This document shows positions 54,451 through 63,404 of a stretch of DNA of 63,748 bases, piece by piece. How positions within the stretch are numbered: the first letter of the stretch is position 1; every line of letters begins with the position of its first letter. Source of the stretch: an uncultured Alphaproteobacteria bacterium (GTDB lineage: Bacteria; Pseudomonadota; Alphaproteobacteria; RF32; CAG-239). Under the pieces are notes generated by a model that worked only from the letters and a program-made list of their open reading frames with translations, was not told where the DNA came from and made no database searches. The stretch lies in contig CALXWC010000007.1 of assembly GCA_944392265.1 (NCBI GenBank), forward strand, positions 1-63,748, written 5' to 3'. The translations under genes and the position numbers were made by a program.

Positions 54451-55720
54451 ATCGGTTGATAGTAAAGATTGTTTTTCTTGGTTGAGCAGCAAGAAGTCTT
54501 TGGATATAGCGTCCTTGATATAGATTAATTCCTAAAGAGTTTCCTAATTCTACTGCTTGAGGGTCATCAACACGGCATAATATCATTTTGGCTCTTTCTG
54601 CTTTGTTAACATAATCCGTGAAGTGTTTATCTTCTCTTATAATATCCATAAAACTTGGGTGCCAAATTATTTTCATTAAGTCGCACTGCAAATTTTCACG
54701 GTCAATGTATTTAAGTTGTTCAACATTTATGCCGTCTATACATATTTTATAGCCTCTATATTGTGCAAATGTTTTGGCTAGCATAAAGGCTTTAATATCA
54801 CTGAAAATGTCTGCTAATTGTAGCTCTAAAACAATACTGCTTCTTTGAGCCGGATTGATATTTTCATCAAAATTCAAAAAGTCATCAGATAAAATGGTGG
54901 ATACGTTTAAGTTGAGGCTGAAATTACTCAACAATGAGCCATCATCATGGCGACTGATGCTATCTAAAACACGTTTATCCAAAATCTCGGTGAGATATAA
55001 AAACAGCCATGGATTTGAAAATAAGTTTACATCCGGCATTAACATATCTCTTAAGTCTGCCATAGAAACATAAACCTCATCAAAAATCATTTGCGGAGCA
55101 GATTTGCCGATGATGGCACAAACAGATTGTCTGCGAATCATGCTGGAAAAATCCATCATAGAGAGGGCTTTTTGCATCTTTGATAAGATTAATGGGTTTA
55201 AGTCTCTTAGTTGTCGTTTGTTTATAACCTTTTGCGGAGCAGCTTTCTTTTCATTTTTGGGGGCAGATTGAGACTTGGAATTCTCATCAGAAAATGAATT
55301 GATAATTGTATTAATTTTATCTTTTAATTCAGCTGATTGGTTTTCCAACTTGAAAATCTGAGCAATTCCGGCTTGAAGTAAATCTGCACTTTTTTGAATT
55401 ATTGGATCATCATTGAGCAAAAATTGTATTTTGACTAATGAAGCTAAAGCTTCTTCATGGCAGATGGATTGATAAATTACTACCACATCTTCATTAGGCA
55501 GGGTGAATAGCTCTCCCATGCCTTTTTTTAAGACAGCTTCAAAGCTTTCAATCAAACTATATCTTTGCGCGGCGCGTAAAGCTTGGTTGTTTAACTTGCT
55601 GATATTTAAGTAAAGAGCCTCAAATTTGTTTATATCTTTTTCTATTTTGCATAAAAAGTCAAAAATAAGGGTTTCTTTTTTTATAATCTGAAAATCGGGA
55701 TTTTTGCTAAAAATTACCAT
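54449..55720 (-). CDS. Degenerate EAL-like protein 2
   Basis: 423 residues. The C-terminal half resembles an EAL (cyclic-di-GMP phosphodiesterase) fold without its catalytic signature: GYKICIDGINVEQLKYIDRE near 320-340 stands where DDFGTGYSS-type residues should be, followed by LMKIIWHPSF and LGINLYQGRYIQ. The N-terminal half (VEALYLNISKLNNQAL style) is like the partner protein. Likely an inactive scaffold or sensor. Ten bases after the partner gene, with AAGGAG upstream. Confidence 0.68.
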   Translation of the reverse strand: MVIFSKNPDFQIIKKETLIFDFLCKIEKDINKFEALYLNISKLNNQALRAAQRYSLIESFEAVLKKGMGELFTLPNEDVVVIYQSICHEEALASLVKIQFLLNDDPIIQKSADLLQAGIAQIFKLENQSAELKDKINTIINSFSDENSKSQSAPKNEKKAAPQKVINKRQLRDLNPLILSKMQKALSMMDFSSMIRRQSVCAIIGKSAPQMIFDEVYVSMADLRDMLMPDVNLFSNPWLFLYLTEILDKRVLDSISRHDDGSLLSNFSLNLNVSTILSDDFLNFDENINPAQRSSIVLELQLADIFSDIKAFMLAKTFAQYRGYKICIDGINVEQLKYIDRENLQCDLMKIIWHPSFMDIIREDKHFTDYVNKAERAKMILCRVDDPQAVELGNSLGINLYQGRYIQRLLAAQPRKTIFTINR

Positions 55721-55730
55721 TCCAGACTCC

Positions 55731-57011
55731 TTACAATAAATGTTCTAAAATTTCTTTGTGTTGGCAAGCTTCCCTGTACCAACCCGAAAGAAGACGTTTT
55801 CTCTTAAGGCAATCTCGTGCATTGCATTGTTTGGCCATTGGGCATTTTTTTCGACAAAGAGCAACTTCTATTTCATCAATATATGGTCCTTGGAAAGCGG
55901 TTATGCCGTATCTCAACCCCCATTGGATGGCTTTTTGCCCATCACATCTGGCTAAGATAACGTTTTCTTTGCCAATGGCATTGATGATGCGTTTGAAGTC
56001 TTGATTATCCGTATCAAATTCTAACAATGGCTCCCAGAAAATTTTGATTAAATCAGGTTTTAACATGTCAATGTTAATCATTCTTAGGGCGTTGGGTGAA
56101 ACAGAGTCAATAAGAAGCTTATGTCCTCCGCTTTGCAAAATTTCTTTGGTTTGAAAATATCTGGGAAGATTGTTGAATACATCCATAAGCTGAATTTCGA
56201 CCACGATTTTTTGCTCCGCTTGAATAAAAGTTTTGGCAAAATTTACAAACTCGTGTGAAAATACGGAAGATAAATTTAAGTTAAGACTTATAGTTTTTGG
56301 CCAGTTTTTTAAGCTGGATGATAAAAGAGATGCAATGGTCTTTTTATCTAAAGCTTGAGTGAAATAATAAAATAACCAGCGGTTTGCCAACAAATCTAAT
56401 GTCGGGTCAAACTTTTTAACCAAATCTTTAACCGCAATAAAGAATTCTTGGAAAAAGACTGTAAAATTGCCTTTATTGTCTACTCTTAATACGCTTTGTC
56501 TTTTAACAATTTCTGCAATATCAATAAAGTCCAGTGTCTTGATTAAATCATCAATTTCTTCGGCATTAATGGGTTTTTTGGGGTTAGCTTTAATTTCTTG
56601 AATGTTAATTTGAGCATTGGCTTGCATATGTTCTACCAATTGGTAAAACTTGGCAAAATCTTCGGGAAAATTGTATATTTTGAAGAAGTCTTTGCTGTCG
56701 TGTTGGTGAAGTAACGGGTCTGCAGACAAGCCTTCTCTTAACTGCATAATCGCTTTTTCAACAACATCTTCGGTAATATCTCGTCCCAAAATGGCAAAAT
56801 CGCCGTTTGATAATATAAAAAGCATTCCGTTGGCATTACCGGCCACAGAATCAAATAATTTGGCAAAAATTTTTACGAATTCGGGATGTCTGTTTTTGGG
56901 GCGAAGTTTGGATATGTTTATATATAAAACGGAGTAACCGCTCGGATTTCTTGCCACTCTATCCAAAGCGCTCAGTAAATAAGTTTCATATATAATTTTG
57001 CTGTTTGCCAT
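55731..57011 (-). CDS. Degenerate EAL-like protein 1 with Cys cluster
   Basis: 426 residues, paralogue of the following gene. N-terminal region with YSVLYINISKLRPKNRHPEF (22-41); C-terminal EAL-like part with GGHKLLIDSVSPNALRMINI and LKPDLIKIFWEPLL, then GITAFQGPYID. EAL catalytic residues are missing. A Cys cluster CRKKCPMAKQCNARDC near 390-405 may bind zinc or iron-sulfur and is absent from the partner. Shares the intergenic region 57012-57195 with the hydrogenase gene. Confidence 0.68.
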   Translation of the reverse strand: MANSKIIYETYLLSALDRVARNPSGYSVLYINISKLRPKNRHPEFVKIFAKLFDSVAGNANGMLFILSNGDFAILGRDITEDVVEKAIMQLREGLSADPLLHQHDSKDFFKIYNFPEDFAKFYQLVEHMQANAQINIQEIKANPKKPINAEEIDDLIKTLDFIDIAEIVKRQSVLRVDNKGNFTVFFQEFFIAVKDLVKKFDPTLDLLANRWLFYYFTQALDKKTIASLLSSSLKNWPKTISLNLNLSSVFSHEFVNFAKTFIQAEQKIVVEIQLMDVFNNLPRYFQTKEILQSGGHKLLIDSVSPNALRMINIDMLKPDLIKIFWEPLLEFDTDNQDFKRIINAIGKENVILARCDGQKAIQWGLRYGITAFQGPYIDEIEVALCRKKCPMAKQCNARDCLKRKRLLSGWYREACQHKEILEHLL

Positions 57012-57145
57012 AAATCTGTCCTGAATTTTCTATACTTTTTTATTTTATTTTCAAGTTTATGCCAAGACAATTACTTTTTTGCTAACAAGATAAAAAATAT
57101 TTCAAAAAAAATCCAGATAATTTGTAAACTCTTCATAAAATAGCC

Positions 57146-57173
57146 TTGACGCTACAAGCCTATGTGCTAAAAA
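57146..57173 (+). promoter_or_regulatory. Promoter of the [FeFe]-hydrogenase gene
   Basis: TTGACG, 16-base spacer ending TGC, TAAAAA: the same extended -10 layout as the orphan cassettes. Confidence 0.6.
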
Positions 57174-57195
57174 GTTTATAGTATTTGAAATAATT

Positions 57196-58677
57196 ATGAT
57201 AAAGGAAAAAACTTTGCTGACACCTAAAAATAATGCAAATTTTATGCGCGCTAAAATTTTAATTGAAGTGGCAAAGAGCTATTTTAATTCTAAATTTGAC
57301 GATGCCGATAATATCCCCCAATCAATTAAATCTGACGATGCTTTGCCTTTTAGAGGAAGCTTGGAAAAAGACAGAAAAATCATAAAAGAGCAATGCTTAA
57401 CCTCTATGGGATTTAGCCCTGATGACGGAATTAATGCCGATGATTATACCTTGGCAGAATTTGGTAAAAAAGCTTTGGCAAGAGAAATGCTTGTTGCTAG
57501 CCAGATAGCCGTTATTCCGTCTGCTTGCAACGCTTGCGCAAAACCGCATCATATTGTAACCAATATGTGTCAGGGATGTTTTGCTCGTCCGTGTCAGGAA
57601 AATTGCCCTAAAAAAGCAATCAGCTTTGTTAATGGAAAAGCGCATATCGATGAAAGCCTTTGTATTAATTGCGGTATTTGTAAGGAATCTTGCCCTTACG
57701 GCGCAATTATTAAAACACAGCTTCCGTGTGAAGATGCTTGTCCGGTTGGGGCTTTAAGTAAGGATGAAAACGGTGTTGAACATATTGATCATGAAAAATG
57801 CATCTCCTGCGGCAAATGTTTAGCCTCTTGTCCGTTTGGTGCGATTGTTGAGCGCTCTCAAATGGTTGATGTGTTAAAACAAATTCATGAAACAGATAAA
57901 AAAGTGGTGGCTATGTTAGCTCCGGCCGTGATTGGTCAATTTAACGGCAAGCCGCAAAACTTGGTTGCCGCGTTAAAGAAAATTGGCTTTGATGATGTGA
58001 TGGAAGTGGCTGTCGGTGCAGATATCACAACGCAAAAAGAAGCTGCCGAATTTTTGGAACGTATGGAAAAAGGAGATAAGTTTATGACAACATCTTGTTG
58101 TCCGGCTTATTTCAGAGCGGCTGAAAAGCATATCCCAGAACTAAAACCATTTATTTCAAGCACACATACGCCAATGTATTATGCAGCTGAGTTGGTTAAA
58201 AAAGAGATGCCTGATTGTGTGGCTGTGTTTGTTGGTCCTTGTTTGGCAAAACGTGTGGAAGCCGAATCTGATCCATATGTGGATTATGTGCTGACTTTTG
58301 AAGAAATTGCCGCAATGTTTATTGCGCAAGATGTGGATGTCGCTACAGCCGGAGAGGCAGAATTTTCTAAAGTTTCTTGCGCCCAGGGAAGATTGTTCCC
58401 TGTATCAGGCGGTGTGGCCGGAGCGGTTCAGTCTTTGGTTGATGGTAAGGTTGATTTTCGTCCCGAAAAGATTGATGGCTTGACCAAAGAAAGCGTTAAA
58501 TTATTAAAGCGTTATGCCTTAAAAGGTTCTGAAAATAATATGATAGAGGTTATGTGTTGTGAAGGCGGTTGCGTTTCCGGACCGGGATGCGTAGCCTTGT
58601 CTAAAAAAGCCGCACGCACGATTGAAACATATGCCGCTACGGGTGAAAAACTAACCTTTGATAAAAAAATAGGCTAA
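57196..58677 (+). CDS. Monomeric [FeFe]-hydrogenase, group-B-like
   Basis: 493 residues. The Cys-rich region about 111-211 holds several 4Fe-4S sites (CINCGICKESCPYGA, CISCGKCLASCPFGA and CNACAKPHH). H-cluster motifs follow: L1 TSCCPAY near 299, L2 VGPCLAKR near 347, L3 MCCEGGCVSGPG near 452. These differ from classical HydA (MPCxxK, CxGGCxxGGG) and fit the group B branch of anaerobes. ATG 57196 has no Shine-Dalgarno; TTG 57214 with AAAGGA 7 bases upstream is an alternative start. No maturase genes (hydEFG) are nearby. H2 evolution or sensing unproven. Confidence 0.9.
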   Translation: MIKEKTLLTPKNNANFMRAKILIEVAKSYFNSKFDDADNIPQSIKSDDALPFRGSLEKDRKIIKEQCLTSMGFSPDDGINADDYTLAEFGKKALAREMLVASQIAVIPSACNACAKPHHIVTNMCQGCFARPCQENCPKKAISFVNGKAHIDESLCINCGICKESCPYGAIIKTQLPCEDACPVGALSKDENGVEHIDHEKCISCGKCLASCPFGAIVERSQMVDVLKQIHETDKKVVAMLAPAVIGQFNGKPQNLVAALKKIGFDDVMEVAVGADITTQKEAAEFLERMEKGDKFMTTSCCPAYFRAAEKHIPELKPFISSTHTPMYYAAELVKKEMPDCVAVFVGPCLAKRVEAESDPYVDYVLTFEEIAAMFIAQDVDVATAGEAEFSKVSCAQGRLFPVSGGVAGAVQSLVDGKVDFRPEKIDGLTKESVKLLKRYALKGSENNMIEVMCCEGGCVSGPGCVALSKKAARTIETYAATGEKLTFDKKIG

Positions 58678-58688
58678 TCTTTATAAGC

Positions 58689-58723
58689 TTAAAAAAAGGC
58701 TTGAGTTTTCAAGCCTTTTTTTT
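58689..58723 (+). terminator. Terminator after the hydrogenase gene
   Basis: AAAAGGCTTGA / TCAAGCCTTTT stem with T8. Confidence 0.93.
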
Positions 58724-58736
58724 GTGCGTAAGATGT

Positions 58737-58769
58737 AAAAAAAATCTCCTGAAAACAGGAGATTTTTTT
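58737..58769 (-). terminator. Terminator of tolB
   Basis: AAAATCTCCTG / CAGGAGATTTT stem; on the minus strand it lies just past the tolB stop and runs into a T tract. Confidence 0.92.
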
Positions 58770-58783
58770 GTTGTTAGATGGCG

Positions 58784-60100
58784 TTACGGTAACAACGGTG
58801 ACCATGCCGGGTCAGAAGCATCTGCCGGTGTTACAACTAAACGTTCGTTATATCCGGTCAAGTCAATGGAATATAATTTAACCGGTGCATTAGAACGAGA
58901 GGTGCCTCTGTCTTGACGGAAGTAGATAATTACACGTCCGTTCGGAGACCAGGTCGGGCCTTCTACCAAATAACCGCTGGCAAGCAAACGTTCACCCGTA
59001 CCATCCGGATACATGACACCGATGTAGAATTGTCCGTTTGCCATTTTGGTAAAGGCAATATAGTCACCACGCGGAGACCAAACCGGTGTTGCATATCGGC
59101 CTTGTCCAAAGCTAATGCGATGAACATTAGAGCCGTCAGCATCCATAATGTATAGCTGTTGGTTGCCGCCTCTATCAGAGTTAAACACAATTTGAGAGCC
59201 GTCCGGAGAGTAGCTTGGAGAAGTGTTAATACCGGCATTCTTGGTGAGTTGTTTTGAACGACGGTTTTTCAAATCCATTTCATAAATATCGGTTTTGCCG
59301 TTTGCAGCATAGCTCAATAATAATTTTGAACTATCCGGAGAGAAACGTGGCGCAAAGGTCATACCGGGGAAGTTTCCGATAAGTTCTTGCTTGCCGGTTT
59401 CAATATCCAAAATATAAACTTTCGGCACGCTTCCGGCATATGACATATAAGTGATTTTTTGCAAGTTCGGTGAAAATCTCGGCGTTAAGGCCATTGCACT
59501 ACCAGAGGTTAAAAATTTGTGATTTTCGCCGTCTTGGTCCATAATAGCCAAGCGTTTAACACGTCTGGTTGCCGGACCTGTTTCAGAAACATAAACAATG
59601 CGTGTATCAAAGTAACCTTTTTCACCGGTTAAGCGTTCATAAATGGCATCTGCAATAACGTGAGCCATACGACGCCAGTTGTCTTTGGTGGTGGTAAAAG
59701 ATTGAGCTTTTAATTGGCTTTCAGCATAAACATCCCATAAACGAAACTCAATTTTGAGTTGGTTCGGGCCGGCTTCTTGAATGCCGCTTTGAACAAGAGC
59801 CAAAGCATTGATGGCACGCCAGTCAATAAAGGCAGGTTCTTCGCTCATGGAGGTAAATTCTTGAATGTAGCTGTTTTCATCTATAACTTTGAATAAGCCT
59901 GAGCGCTCTAAATCTGCAACAATAACGTCACGGATTTTATTTGCTTGTTGCCCCATCCAAAAGCCATCATGAATCATTTGCGGAATGGCAATCGGCATCG
60001 GGTCGCGAACGGCGCCGTTAATGTCAATTTGTAGTTCCGCTTTGGCTGGTGAAACAATAAACAAGCCAAGTAAAACGGTTAATATATATTTGAATTTCAT
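58784..60100 (-). CDS. tolB: Tol-Pal system protein TolB
   Basis: 438 residues. Signal peptide ([18 protein letters not shown]), an N-terminal alpha/beta domain and a six-bladed beta-propeller with repeated FSPDSSK / [21 protein letters not shown] blades. Periplasmic partner of Pal and TolA in outer-membrane constriction. AAGGAAA precedes the ATG. The rest of the tol-pal genes are not in the window, so tolB is separated. Confidence 0.96.
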   Translation of the reverse strand: MKFKYILTVLLGLFIVSPAKAELQIDINGAVRDPMPIAIPQMIHDGFWMGQQANKIRDVIVADLERSGLFKVIDENSYIQEFTSMSEEPAFIDWRAINALALVQSGIQEAGPNQLKIEFRLWDVYAESQLKAQSFTTTKDNWRRMAHVIADAIYERLTGEKGYFDTRIVYVSETGPATRRVKRLAIMDQDGENHKFLTSGSAMALTPRFSPNLQKITYMSYAGSVPKVYILDIETGKQELIGNFPGMTFAPRFSPDSSKLLLSYAANGKTDIYEMDLKNRRSKQLTKNAGINTSPSYSPDGSQIVFNSDRGGNQQLYIMDADGSNVHRISFGQGRYATPVWSPRGDYIAFTKMANGQFYIGVMYPDGTGERLLASGYLVEGPTWSPNGRVIIYFRQDRGTSRSNAPVKLYSIDLTGYNERLVVTPADASDPAWSPLLP

Positions 60101-60180
60101 TTTATTTCCTTAAAAATTTAGAATCGAATCATATAGTTAGGGCTGATTTTAGATAAATATTGTTAAAATTCAATTAGCAT

Positions 60181-60208
60181 TTGACAGATTTTGAGTTTGT
60201 TTTAGATT
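60181..60208 (+). promoter_or_regulatory. Promoter of ruvX
   Basis: TTGACA, 16-base spacer, TAGATT, about 17 bases before the AGGAGA ribosome site. Confidence 0.55.
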
Positions 60209-60225
60209 ATTGCTAGGAGAAAAAA

Positions 60226-60684
60226 ATGGATTTGAATGAGTTTAAAAATACTTTACCCAAATATAAAGCCATTTTGGGGTTTGATTACGGAGATAAGCGT
60301 TTGGGTGTTGCCGTGTCAGATTTGATGTGGATGGTGGCTACGCCTTATAAAACAATTTATCGCAAAGATATGAAATCTGATATGGCGGAAATCAAAAAAA
60401 TCATAGAAGAAAAAGAAGTGGGCGGAATTGTTTATGGTTTGCCTTTGCAAATGAACGGTGAAGAAGGTGAAACTGCGGCAAAGGTCAGAGCTTTTGCCGA
60501 AAAAGTGTATCAACAAACGCAATTGCCTTTTGCTTTTTGGGATGAACGTCTTTCTTCTTCGGCCATGGAAAGATTTTTGATTAATGAAGTGGATATGAAC
60601 CGAAAACGCCGTAAAGAAGTTCTTGATAGCTCTGCCGCTGGATATATTTTACAAGGTGTTTTAGACTTCATCGGTCGTATTTAA
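60226..60684 (+). CDS. ruvX: YqgF/RuvX family pre-16S rRNA nuclease
   Basis: 152 residues. RNase H-like fold: LGFDYGDKRLGVAVSD (18-33) with the first catalytic Asp, GLPLQMNGEEG, DERLSSSAME and VLDSSAAGYILQG with the last Asp. The family trims pre-16S rRNA; a Holliday-junction role was proposed earlier. AGGAGA precedes the ATG. Confidence 0.93.
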   Translation: MDLNEFKNTLPKYKAILGFDYGDKRLGVAVSDLMWMVATPYKTIYRKDMKSDMAEIKKIIEEKEVGGIVYGLPLQMNGEEGETAAKVRAFAEKVYQQTQLPFAFWDERLSSSAMERFLINEVDMNRKRRKEVLDSSAAGYILQGVLDFIGRI

Positions 60685-60768
60685 TTTTATACACATATCT
60701 TGTCTGCTTGGTTGCATAATCTTGTGAATATCCGTATAACTTTAATAAGTTTAGGGAGATTGAAATTT

Positions 60769-62016
60769 ATGTTGTTTTCAAAATTTGAAAGATTGGTTGC
60801 CAGACGCTATTTGCGCGCAAAACGCAAAGAGGGTTTTATTTCGGTGATTACGGGTTTTGCTTTCACCGGAATTGCGTTGGGTGTGGCAACACTTATTATC
60901 GTGATGTCTGTGATGAATGGTTTCAGACAAGAATTGTTGTCTCGAATCTTGGGCATTAACGGTCATGTCGGTATTGTTTCTCCTTCCGGTTTTCCGTTTA
61001 ATAATTATGAGCAGGCCATTAAAGATATTGCTGAATTTGAGCATGTAAAAATTGTGGTGCCGATGATTGAAAATCAGCTTCTTGTTTCTGCCGGAAAAGC
61101 GGCTGAAGGCGGAATGGTCAGAGGGTTAAGAAAACAAGATATTTTGAAAAAAGATGTTTTGCGCAAAGCCGTTGCCGGTGTGAATATGGATGAGTTTTAC
61201 GGTGATACGGTTATTATGGGATATAGAATGGCGCAAAAAATGGGTGTTGTTCCCGGAGATGAAATTACACTCATTTCTCCAAACGGAAAAGTGACGGCTT
61301 TTGGTACCGTTCCCAGAATGAAGTCTTATCGCGTGTTGGGCACTTTTAATGCCGGAATGTTTGAATATGATGCTAATTTTATTTTTATGCCCTTAAAAAC
61401 AGCGCAAACCTATTTCGGTATGAAAAACGGCGTTTCTCATATTGATGTGACTTTAGACGATGAAAAATATTTGAACCCCGTGCGTAAAGCTATTGAAGAA
61501 AGCATTGGCGGAGCCGGTTATGTTTATGATTGGAAACAATCTAACTCTGCGTTCTTTAATGCAATTGAAGTTGAACGCAATGTGATGTTTTTGATTTTAA
61601 CACTCATTATTTTGGTTGCGGCATTTAATATCATCACAGGTTTGATTATGCTTGTTAAAGATAAAGGCAGAGATATTGCCGTGTTGCGTACAATGGGCGC
61701 AACCAAGGGAATGATTATGCGCGTTTTCTTTATGGATGGTGCGTTTATCGGTGTGGTCGGAACAGCGCTTGGACTTGTTTTGGGCGTGTTGTTCTGTGAA
61801 AATATTGAATCTATTCGTCAGTTTTTGCAACAATTGGTGGGAAGAGATTTGTTCTCTGCTGAAATTTATTTCTTATCACAACTTCCGGCAAAAATTGATT
61901 ATGTTGAAGTTAGTTTTGTTGTGGGAATTGCACTAATCCTTTCTTTCTTGGCAACTTTATATCCGGCTTACAGAGCTGCAAAATTTGATCCGGTGGAGGC
62001 TTTGCGTTATGAATAG
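60769..62016 (+). CDS. lolC: Lipoprotein-releasing ABC transporter permease (LolC/LolE)
   Basis: 415 residues from ATG 60769 with GGGAGA upstream. N-terminal RYLRAKRKEGFISVITGFAF motif (12-31), one membrane helix, a periplasmic domain and three C-terminal helices with LIMLVKDKGRDIAVLRTMGA. Transfers lipoproteins to LolA. In alphaproteobacteria a single LolC/E-like permease with LolD is usual. Overlaps lolD by 8 bases. Confidence 0.93.
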   Translation: MLFSKFERLVARRYLRAKRKEGFISVITGFAFTGIALGVATLIIVMSVMNGFRQELLSRILGINGHVGIVSPSGFPFNNYEQAIKDIAEFEHVKIVVPMIENQLLVSAGKAAEGGMVRGLRKQDILKKDVLRKAVAGVNMDEFYGDTVIMGYRMAQKMGVVPGDEITLISPNGKVTAFGTVPRMKSYRVLGTFNAGMFEYDANFIFMPLKTAQTYFGMKNGVSHIDVTLDDEKYLNPVRKAIEESIGGAGYVYDWKQSNSAFFNAIEVERNVMFLILTLIILVAAFNIITGLIMLVKDKGRDIAVLRTMGATKGMIMRVFFMDGAFIGVVGTALGLVLGVLFCENIESIRQFLQQLVGRDLFSAEIYFLSQLPAKIDYVEVSFVVGIALILSFLATLYPAYRAAKFDPVEALRYE

Positions 62017-62725
62017 TCCAACTTTGGAATTAAAAAAAGTCGTTAAAAATTATAAGCAAGGCGGTCAGGTTTTAGAGGTCTTGCGTGAGGTGGACTTGGA
62101 TATTATGCCCGGAGAAGTGGTTGCTTTGGTTGGCCCGTCCGGTTCCGGAAAGTCTACTTTGTTGCAAATTGCCGGATTGTTAGATAAGCCGAGTGACGGA
62201 GATATTTATCTTAACGGGCAAAATTGCAGCAAGCTTGGTGACGCCATGCGTACTTCTTTGCGTTCTGATTATTTGGGCTTTGTGTATCAATATCATAATT
62301 TATTACCTGATTTTGACGCGACGGAAAATGTGATGTTGCCACAGCTTATTGTAGGTACAAGTATGAAAGAAGCCAAAGAAAGAGCGCAGTGGTTGCTTAA
62401 AAAACTTGGGTTGGAAAAAAGAATGGACCATCGTCCGGCAGAGCTTTCGGGTGGGGAACAGCAACGTGTGGCTATTGCCAGAGCTTTGGCAAATGCACCA
62501 AAACTTCTTTTGGCTGATGAGCCGACAGGTAATTTGGATCCTAAAACTTCAGATGCTGTTTTTGCTGAGCTTTTAGCAATTGTTAAAGAAACAGGTCTTT
62601 CTGCTTTGATTGCCACACATAACCTTGAATTGGCCGAACGCATGGATAGAAAGGTTAAGCTTGAAAATGGCAAGCTTATAGATATGAGGGCAAAAGTTTT
62701 TGTGCCTGAAATAAACTTTTATTGA
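62009..62725 (+). CDS. lolD: Lipoprotein-releasing system ATPase LolD
   Basis: 238 residues from ATG 62009 inside the end of lolC. ABC ATPase: Walker A GPSGSGKST, YQYHNLLPDFDATENV (LolD-typical), signature LSGGEQQRVAIARAL, Walker B LLLADEPTGNLDP. Powers release of lipoproteins from the inner membrane, serving the several lipoproteins seen in this window. Confidence 0.96.
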   Translation: MNSPTLELKKVVKNYKQGGQVLEVLREVDLDIMPGEVVALVGPSGSGKSTLLQIAGLLDKPSDGDIYLNGQNCSKLGDAMRTSLRSDYLGFVYQYHNLLPDFDATENVMLPQLIVGTSMKEAKERAQWLLKKLGLEKRMDHRPAELSGGEQQRVAIARALANAPKLLLADEPTGNLDPKTSDAVFAELLAIVKETGLSALIATHNLELAERMDRKVKLENGKLIDMRAKVFVPEINFY

Positions 62726-62729
62726 TAAA

Positions 62730-62767
62730 GCAAAAAGCCTCATTTGTGAAAATGAGGCTTTTTTTAG
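62730..62767. terminator. Bidirectional terminator between lolD and gene 62768
   Basis: AAAAGCCTCATTT / AAATGAGGCTTTT hairpin, GTGA loop, T7 tract. Confidence 0.94.
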
Positions 62768-62995
62768 TTAGCGAACTTCCATTCTTTGTCTTAGATAATT
62801 GTTCAAACTGTCTTTCCAGAAAATGATGTCGTTTTGTTTTTCTATCAAATCTTCTTGAAGGACAATTTTTTGCTTTAACGAGTAGTTTTCTTCTATTAAC
62901 TCTAAATTTTTTTTATATAAATAGTAGCTTGGCCCTAAAAAAATGGCAATAGCAACCAAGAGCCCTAACAAAGTAAAAAATAATTTTGTTTTCAT
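62768..62995 (-). CDS. Small membrane-anchored coiled-coil protein, orphan-cassette type
   Basis: 75 residues from the ATG at complement 62995. One N-terminal membrane segment (about 5-24), then a helical region (NLELIEENYSLKQKIVLQ) likely forming a short coiled coil. It resembles FtsL/FtsB-like topology but no family can be named. Leader TTGAATTATTAAACCGCATTTTT without Shine-Dalgarno places it with the orphan cassettes. Confidence 0.6.
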   Translation of the reverse strand: MKTKLFFTLLGLLVAIAIFLGPSYYLYKKNLELIEENYSLKQKIVLQEDLIEKQNDIIFWKDSLNNYLRQRMEVR

Positions 62996-63029
62996 AAAAA
63001 TGCGGTTTAATAATTCAACAATCAGTTTT

Positions 63030-63058
63030 GACTTAGCATAGAATGTATTTAGATGCAA
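63030..63058 (-). promoter_or_regulatory. Promoter of gene 62768
   Basis: Minus strand: TTGCAT (63058-63053), 17-base spacer ending TGC, TAAGTC (63035-63030). Confidence 0.55.
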
Positions 63059-63076
63059 GATTTAAGTAAAATATGC

Positions 63077-63107
63077 TTGCAAAATTAAATATTAGAGTGT
63101 ATATAAT
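63077..63107 (+). promoter_or_regulatory. Promoter of rpmI-rplT
   Basis: TTGCAA followed after 17-19 bases by TATATAAT. The transcript would carry a leader of about 80 bases with a hairpin. Confidence 0.65.
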
Positions 63108-63118
63108 CTGCTGAAAGT

Positions 63119-63154
63119 GGAGTCTTATGGGCGAAAAGGCATGCCTAAAGACTC
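63119..63154 (+). promoter_or_regulatory. Hairpin in the rpmI-rplT leader
   Basis: GGAGTCTTATGGGC (63119-63132) pairs with GCCTAAAGACTC (63143-63154), with internal mismatches. L20 is known to repress its own operon by binding leader structures in other bacteria; a similar role here is possible but inferred. Confidence 0.5.
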
Positions 63155-63194
63155 GTAAAATCCGATAATATGTTAGATTTTGAAAGGGATTAAA

Positions 63195-63392
63195 ATGCCA
63201 AAATTGAAAAATAAAAGTGCCGTTAAAAAACGTTTCGGCGTTACCGGTACCGGCAAACTCAAAAGAAACTTTGCCAATAAGAGACACTTGCTCTTTAACA
63301 AAGGTACTAAAATGAAAAGACAAGCTCGCGGAACTACTTTGGTTAACGAGAGCGATGTTAAAATTGTTAAACAATTTTTGCCGTATTTGTAG
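63195..63392 (+). CDS. rpmI: 50S ribosomal protein L35
   Basis: 65 residues: MPKLKNKSAVKKRFGVTGTG, then KLKRNFANKRHLLFNK and a basic end. AAAGGGA lies 5-6 bases before the ATG. infC, the usual first gene of this operon, is not upstream: the small gene 62768 is there on the other strand. Confidence 0.98.
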   Translation: MPKLKNKSAVKKRFGVTGTGKLKRNFANKRHLLFNKGTKMKRQARGTTLVNESDVKIVKQFLPYL

Positions 63393-63404
63393 GAGTGAAG
63401 AAAG

